Assembly (NCBI GenBank): GCA_022776205.1
Contig: JALFIK010000188.1
Coordinates: 1 to 10,370 of the forward strand
Length of the DNA stretch: 10,370 nucleotides
Direction: 5' to 3'
Source of the DNA: Eubacterium sp.
GTDB lineage: Bacteria; Bacillota; Clostridia; Lachnospirales; Lachnospiraceae
This document shows positions 7,239 to 10,370 of the stretch, one piece after another. Made by a program: the position numbers and the translations under genes. The notes beneath the pieces were generated by a model. That model searched no databases and was not told the DNA's origin. It saw only the letters and a program-made list of their open reading frames with translations. How positions within the stretch are numbered: position 1 is the stretch's first letter; every line of letters starts with the position of its first letter.

Positions 7239-7553
7239 ATGTTATTAAGTGCAAGCGGAAGTTCAGGAATTATGATGATCATCACCTACATCATTCTGTT
7301 TGGAGTGATTATTTATTTTATGACAATTCGTCCGCAGAGGAAACAGCAGAAGGCAGCCGATGAGATGCATGCGGCAATGAAAGCCGGCGACAGCGTCCTT
7401 ACCACAAGCGGATTTTACGGTGTGATCATTGATATTATGGACGATACCGTAATTGTAGAGTTTGGTAACAACCGTAACTGCAGAATTCCGATGCAGAAGG
7501 AAGCTATCGCTGCAGTTGACAAACCAAATCTGAAAAAGACAGAAGAAGAGTAG
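7239..7553 (+). CDS. yajC: Preprotein translocase accessory subunit YajC
   Basis: YajC is a small inner-membrane protein that associates with the SecDF part of the Sec translocon. This copy has 104 residues. It has one N-terminal membrane helix at about 10-30, then the typical basic IRPQRKQQK sequence and a soluble beta-rich domain with GDSVLTTSGFYGVI and VIVEFGNNRNCRIP. GGAGG at 7227-7231 lies 7 nt before the ATG. It is transcribed with tgt, the classic neighbour, and ends at a strong terminator. The usual partners SecD and SecF are not found between here and recJ. Confidence 0.93.
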   Translation: MLLSASGSSGIMMIITYIILFGVIIYFMTIRPQRKQQKAADEMHAAMKAGDSVLTTSGFYGVIIDIMDDTVIVEFGNNRNCRIPMQKEAIAAVDKPNLKKTEEE

Positions 7554-7560
7554 GAAATTT

Positions 7561-7606
7561 AAAGCACGAAGAGCCATAGAGATTCTTTTCGTGCTTTTCT
7601 TTTTTG
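7561..7606 (+). terminator. Rho-independent terminator after yajC
   Basis: A 13-bp stem pairs 7561-7573 (AAAGCACGAAGAG) with 7585-7597 (CTTTTCGTGCTTT), with one G-T pair and an 11-nt loop. A T-rich tail TTTTCTTTTTTG follows. It closes the tgt-yajC transcript and separates it from the SCIFF locus. Confidence 0.9.
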
Positions 7607-7615
7607 TGTTATAAA
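7603..7615 (+). promoter_or_regulatory. Possible extended -10 promoter of the TIGR04086 gene
   Basis: TGTTATAAA (TATAAA at 7610-7615) sits at the end of the terminator T-run, with no convincing -35. The 12-mer TTTGTGTTATAA here (7603-7614) recurs exactly at 8087-8098 before scfA. A start near 7622 would give a leader of about 40 nt. Confidence 0.35.
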
Positions 7616-7661
7616 AAAAACTTCCCCTTCATAATATGTAAAAAAATAACCGGGAGAACCT

Positions 7662-8051
7662 ATGAAACCGGATGCTGTTTTCTTCAAAAACTTTATGGAA
7701 AAAGCAAAGATCCTTTTAATTTCTGTGGGAGTTTCCGTTCTGCTGACCTTTTTCTTCCTTGCAATATTTGCTTTTGTTATGCAGAAAGGAATGTTGTCTT
7801 CTTCCGTAGAAGGAATCGGACTGATTGTGATGAGTGTATTATCCTGTCTTTTCGGAGGATACCTGTGCGGAAAGAAAAACAGGGAAAAAAGGTATTTATG
7901 GGGGATGCTTACGGGCTTTTGTTACTGCCTTATTTTTGTACTGATTCATAAAATTGCCGGCGGGAAATCAGGAGGAGATTTGCTCTCTTTTTTGACGACG
8001 CTTCTTTACTGCACTGCCGGAGGAATGCTTGGAGGAATGCTTGGCCTTTGA
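7662..8051 (+). CDS. TIGR04086-family membrane protein of the SCIFF locus
   Basis: This 129-residue, very hydrophobic protein is predicted to have four membrane helices: about 16-40, 49-70, 78-98 and 106-128. Short basic loops (KKNREKR at 71-77) separate helices 2 and 3. It matches in size, helix layout and neighbourhood the TIGR04086 family of putative membrane proteins, which in Clostridia lies between yajC and the SCIFF peptide gene. Five cysteines (62, 69, 87, 89, 117) lie in or near the helices. Its function is unknown. Proximity suggests a role in export, sensing or immunity for the peptide, but that is inference. GGGAG at 7652-7656 precedes the ATG by 5 nt. The C-terminus GGMLGGMLG comes from a perfect 12-bp tandem repeat. 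Confidence 0.85.
   Translation: MKPDAVFFKNFMEKAKILLISVGVSVLLTFFFLAIFAFVMQKGMLSSSVEGIGLIVMSVLSCLFGGYLCGKKNREKRYLWGMLTGFCYCLIFVLIHKIAGGKSGGDLLSFLTTLLYCTAGGMLGGMLGL
8019..8044 (+). repeat. Two tandem copies of a 12-bp unit
   Basis: GGAGGAATGCTT occurs perfectly twice at 8019-8030 and 8031-8042, followed by GG. It is in frame and encodes GGML twice at the C-terminal end of the fourth membrane helix. A recent slippage duplication, or loss of a copy in relatives, would change the protein by exactly four residues. Confidence 0.85.
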
Positions 8052-8090
8052 GAAAGAATCGAAAAAGCCCTTTTCTTACAATTACCTTTG

Positions 8091-8099
8091 TGTTATAAT
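8091..8099 (+). promoter_or_regulatory. Extended -10 promoter of scfA
   Basis: TGTTATAAT (TATAAT at 8094-8099) is a perfect extended -10. The sequence 17 bp upstream is only TTTTCT (8071-8076), a weak -35. The start near 8106 gives a leader of about 57 nt with AGGAGG at 8149-8154. No clear terminator separates it from the upstream membrane gene, so read-through is also possible. Confidence 0.6.
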
Positions 8100-8162
8100 A
8101 AGCCAGAAAGTGTCATCTTTCGATACTTTTATACTAGATTATGAAGTGAGGAGGCGTTATTC

Positions 8163-8309
8163 ATGAAACGTGTTAAGACACTGACCGGAAACAAGACATA
8201 TAGTAATACTATGTGTAAAGGTGGATGCGGTGAATGCCAGACATCCTGCCAGTCTGCCTGCAAGACATCCTGTACAGTAGGAAACCAGACTTGCGAGAGC
8301 AATAAATAA
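8163..8309 (+). CDS. scfA: SCIFF ranthipeptide precursor (six-cysteines-in-forty-five family)
   Basis: A 48-codon gene begins at ATG 8163 after a perfect AGGAGG (8149-8154, spacing 8) and ends in TAA at 8307-8309. The product starts MKRVKTLTGNKTYSNT, a short leader-like part. A cysteine-rich core follows, CGECQTSCQSACKTSC (22-37), then TVGNQTCESNK. This is the hallmark SCIFF sequence, substrate of the radical SAM maturase encoded 210 bp downstream. Family work on CteA and Tte1186 found a thioether between Cys32 and Thr37; the equivalent pair here is Cys33-Thr38. Cysteines are at 18, 22, 25, 29, 33, 37 and 44, so there is one more than the family name states. QTSC and KTSC arise from a 10-bp direct repeat (8239-8248, 8263-8272). 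Mature function is unsettled; a signalling role has been proposed. Confidence 0.95.
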   Translation: MKRVKTLTGNKTYSNTMCKGGCGECQTSCQSACKTSCTVGNQTCESNK

Positions 8310-8518
8310 GAAAGTAAGGCAGGAGGAACGTCTTCCTGACATACACGTAAAAGAGGGGTGAACAGGCTTTTGCCGGTTCACCTTATCTCTTGTCCGGCAG
8401 AAAATGATAAAACCCTCCTGGGGGATGTACACTCGCGCGATAAGAAAATGTCGCCGGTGCGGGAATTTGGCCTGCAAAACACTTTGTTCTAAATATAATA
8501 CGGAAAGGAACAGTAATT
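8310..8518 (+). other. Structured 209-bp scfA-scfB intergenic region
   Basis: No gene is seen here, but several inverted repeats are. Hairpin A pairs 8320-8327 with 8331-8338 (CAGGAGGA/TCTTCCTG, 3-nt loop). Hairpin B spans 8351-8391: AAGAG/CTCTT outside, GGTGAAC/GTTCACC in the middle and GGC/GCC inside, around a TTTT loop. TGCCGG (8371-8376) can instead pair with CCGGCA (8394-8399), which would break hairpin B. CCTCCTG (8414-8420) is complementary to CAGGAGG in hairpin A. A weak GCGGG/CCTGC stem is at 8459-8475. None is followed by a U-run, so these are not simple terminators. Processing, stabilisation of scfA mRNA or attenuation of scfB are the likely roles, by inference. Confidence 0.6.
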
Positions 8519-9880
8519 GTGATTCACCAGTATAAAAATAATGGATATAACATTGTCATGGACGTGTGCAGCGGTGCCGTTCATGTTGTTGATGAAGTAA
8601 CCTATGACGTGATTGCGCTGTATGAGGATAAATCACTTTCGGAGATTGAGGAAGCACTTCCATATAAAAAAGAAGAGATTGTGGAAGCATACGATGAGGT
8701 AACTTCCTTAAAGGAAGAGGGCCTTTTATTTACAGAAGATATTTATGAAGATTATATTAAGGAAGTAAAGAGCAGAAAAACTGTGGTAAAGGCACTTTGC
8801 CTCCACATTGCCCATGACTGTAATCTTGCGTGCCGGTATTGTTTTGCGGAGGAAGGAGAGTACAAAGGGCATCGAGCTCTTATGAGTGCAGAAGTGGGAA
8901 AGGCTTCTCTTGATTTTCTTGTAAAAAATTCCGGAAATCGGCATAACCTTGAGGTGGATTTCTTCGGAGGTGAGCCGACGATGAATTTTGATGTAGTAAA
9001 AGAAGTGGTGGAATATGGTCGGACATTAGAGAAAAAATATGACAAACATTTCCGCTTTACGTTTACGACAAATGGTGTTCTCCTTAATGATGAGATGATG
9101 GAGTTTGCCAATAAAGAGATGGATAACGTGGTTTTAAGTGTGGATGGACGAAAGGAAGTTCATGATTACATGCGTCCGACCCGCAATGGAAAACCGAGTT
9201 ATGATCTGATTATGCCAAAATTTATCCGTTTTGCAGAATCCAGAAACCAGCAGAAATATTATGTGAGAGGAACCTTTACAAACAGAAATCTTGATTTTTC
9301 CAAAGATGTTCTCCATCTTGCCGATCTTGGATTTAAGCAGATTTCCATGGAGCCGGTTGTTGGGCAGCCGGAGGAACCATATGCGATTCAGGAGAAAGAT
9401 CTTCCGCAGATTTTTGAAGAGTATGATAAGCTTGCTAAAGAGATGGTCAAAAGGGAGAAAGAAGGAAGAGGATTTAATTTCTTCCATTTTATGATTGATC
9501 TGAGTGGCGGTCCATGTGTGGCGAAACGTCTTTCCGGCTGTGGAAGCGGAACGGAATATATGGCAGTTACCCCTTGGGGAGATCTATATCCCTGTCATCA
9601 GTTTGTAGGAGAAGAGAAATTCTTACTGGGCAATGTATTTGACGGTATTAAACGCACGGATATCTGTGAAGAATTTCGTACCTGTAATGTATACACGAAA
9701 AAGAAATGCAGGGACTGCTTTGCCAGATTTTACTGTAGTGGAGGCTGTCCGGCCAATTCTTATCATTTCCACGGAACCATTGATGATTCCTATGATTTAA
9801 GCTGTGAGATGGAGCGAAAGAGGGTAGAGTGTGCCATTATGATTAAAGCGGCTCTCGCAGATTCCACGGAAGAAGAATAA
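8519..9880 (+). CDS. scfB: Radical SAM/SPASM SCIFF peptide maturase
   Basis: This 453-residue cytoplasmic enzyme should form the thioether cross-link in the ScfA precursor. An N-terminal region of about 95 residues (starting MIHQYKNNGYNIVMDV) corresponds to the RiPP recognition element of the family. The radical SAM motif CNLACRYC supplies Cys101, Cys105 and Cys108 for the 4Fe-4S cluster that cleaves S-adenosylmethionine, and FFGGEP is the SAM-binding loop. The C-terminal SPASM domain has the full seven-cysteine pattern: Cys341, then GDLYPC ending at Cys359, then Cys397, 400, 406 and 410 (CX2CX5CX3C), and Cys429. These should hold two auxiliary clusters, as in CteB. The start is GTG at 8519, after AAAGGAA (8504-8510, spacing 8); it keeps the family N-terminus, and the next ATG (codon 14) would cut into it. 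A strong terminator follows. Confidence 0.96.
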   Translation: MIHQYKNNGYNIVMDVCSGAVHVVDEVTYDVIALYEDKSLSEIEEALPYKKEEIVEAYDEVTSLKEEGLLFTEDIYEDYIKEVKSRKTVVKALCLHIAHDCNLACRYCFAEEGEYKGHRALMSAEVGKASLDFLVKNSGNRHNLEVDFFGGEPTMNFDVVKEVVEYGRTLEKKYDKHFRFTFTTNGVLLNDEMMEFANKEMDNVVLSVDGRKEVHDYMRPTRNGKPSYDLIMPKFIRFAESRNQQKYYVRGTFTNRNLDFSKDVLHLADLGFKQISMEPVVGQPEEPYAIQEKDLPQIFEEYDKLAKEMVKREKEGRGFNFFHFMIDLSGGPCVAKRLSGCGSGTEYMAVTPWGDLYPCHQFVGEEKFLLGNVFDGIKRTDICEEFRTCNVYTKKKCRDCFARFYCSGGCPANSYHFHGTIDDSYDLSCEMERKRVECAIMIKAALADSTEEE

Positions 9881-9882
9881 AC

Positions 9883-9916
9883 AAATAAAAAGCTCCCTTC
9901 CGGGAGCTTTTTATTT
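9883..9916 (+). terminator. Rho-independent terminator after scfB
   Basis: AAAAAGCTCCC (9887-9897) pairs perfectly with GGGAGCTTTTT (9902-9912) around a TTCC loop. Four more A-T pairs extend the base (9883-9886 with 9913-9916). The stop codon of scfB is two bases upstream. It ends the SCIFF locus before recJ. Confidence 0.93.
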
Positions 9917-10003
9917 AATAGGAAAACTTTCCGGGCAGGATTCTAATTTGTATGAGAGGAAACTATGTTACCGGTCAGATGGCTTTTGAGAAAGAGGATG
10001 GGA

Positions 10004-10370
10004 ATGGAAAAATGGTATATCTCTGCAAAGAAAGCAGATTTTAATAAAATTGCACAGGAATTTCATATAAGCCCGGTGACAGCAAGGCTGATGCGAAACA
10101 GGGATTTGATTGCAGAAGAAGAAATGAGACAGTATCTTTACGGCAATCTCTCAGATCTGCCGAATCCGCATCTGTTAAAGGATGCAGACCGGGGAGCAGA
10201 GATTTTGAAAGAAAAGATTCTGGAAGGGAAAAAAATCCGGATTATCTCGGATTATGATGCGGACGGAGTTTCTTCAAACTATATTTTATACAGGGGATTG
10301 AAACGTTGTGGGGCGGATGTGGATTATAAAATTCCGGACAGAGTGGAGGATGGCTACGGAATTAATGAAC
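10004..10370 (+). CDS. recJ: RecJ-type single-stranded-DNA exonuclease, 5' end only
   Basis: The first 122 codons of a DHH-family phosphoesterase run off the right edge. SDYDADG with Asp83, Asp85 and Asp87 is motif I of RecJ, which holds catalytic metal ions. IPDRVEDGYGIN further on is a typical RecJ segment. RecJ degrades single-stranded DNA 5' to 3' in recombination and repair. The DHH motif itself and the OB-fold domain lie outside the window, so a RecJ-like paralogue remains possible. Two starts compete. ATG 10004 (MEKWYIS) follows AGAGG with 6-nt spacing and gives the N-terminus I expect for clostridial homologues. ATG 9965 adds 13 residues behind AGAGGA with only 4 nt. I prefer 10004. 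The promoter is unclear. Confidence 0.88.
   Translation, partial: MEKWYISAKKADFNKIAQEFHISPVTARLMRNRDLIAEEEMRQYLYGNLSDLPNPHLLKDADRGAEILKEKILEGKKIRIISDYDADGVSSNYILYRGLKRCGADVDYKIPDRVEDGYGINE

Noticed and set aside
7604..7951. 115-codon plus-strand frame overlapping the TIGR04086 gene
   Set aside because: It overlaps a better supported membrane protein in another frame and shows no family features; its start lies in the terminator tail.
8041..8078. Terminator between the membrane gene and scfA (GGCCTTT with AAAAAGCC, then CTTTTCTT)
   Set aside because: The stem needs a bulge and is short, and the T-run is interrupted; not enough to call.
8477..8499. TATAAT at 8494-8499 as a separate scfB promoter
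   Set aside because: There is no good -35 at 16-18 bp (CTGCAA at best), and the predicted start near 8506 falls inside the AAAGGAA ribosome binding site, so a functional leader is unlikely.
9917..9964. recJ promoter (TTTCCG-17 bp-TATGAG)
   Set aside because: Both boxes are far from consensus; I cannot support a promoter here.

Overview
The window looks like a chromosomal housekeeping segment from a low-to-mid GC anaerobic Firmicute of class Clostridia, most likely Lachnospiraceae-like. The clues are strong AGGAGG-type ribosome binding sites, TTGACA/TGnTATAAT sigma-A promoters, the order tgt-yajC-TIGR04086-SCIFF peptide-SCIFF maturase-recJ, and the protein sequences themselves. I cannot name a genus. 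No rRNA, tRNA, CRISPR, transposase or phage gene was seen.

Left part (1-2800): the 3' end of prmA runs into a convergent beta-class carbonic anhydrase, and the two stop codons overlap. Back-to-back promoters then drive the carbonic anhydrase (minus) and trpS (plus). trpS and nagB converge on one shared bidirectional terminator. nagB and nagA are divergent from a 171-bp control region with good promoters and a candidate operator. Together they convert N-acetylglucosamine-6-P to glucosamine-6-P and then fructose-6-P.

Middle (2900-7560): nagA is followed by rsmE and aroC, which are tightly coupled and have their own promoter inside the nagA 3' end. Next come tgt and yajC, ending in a strong terminator. 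These are rRNA methylation, the last step of the shikimate pathway, tRNA queuosine-type base exchange and a Sec translocon accessory subunit.

Right part (7600-9916), the most interesting: a complete SCIFF-type ranthipeptide locus. It has a four-helix TIGR04086-family membrane protein and a 48-residue cysteine-rich precursor (scfA, 8163-8309). A structured 209-bp intergenic region follows, then a full-length radical SAM/SPASM maturase (scfB, GTG start) closed by an excellent terminator. The family is known, but this copy has a seventh cysteine, two Cys-X4-Thr spacings that fit a thioether link, and an RNA-like intergenic region with competing hairpins. The window ends in the first 122 codons of a recJ-type DHH exonuclease. 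No secDF lies between yajC and recJ.

All assignments come from reading the sequence and recalled family features. No search or structure prediction was run.
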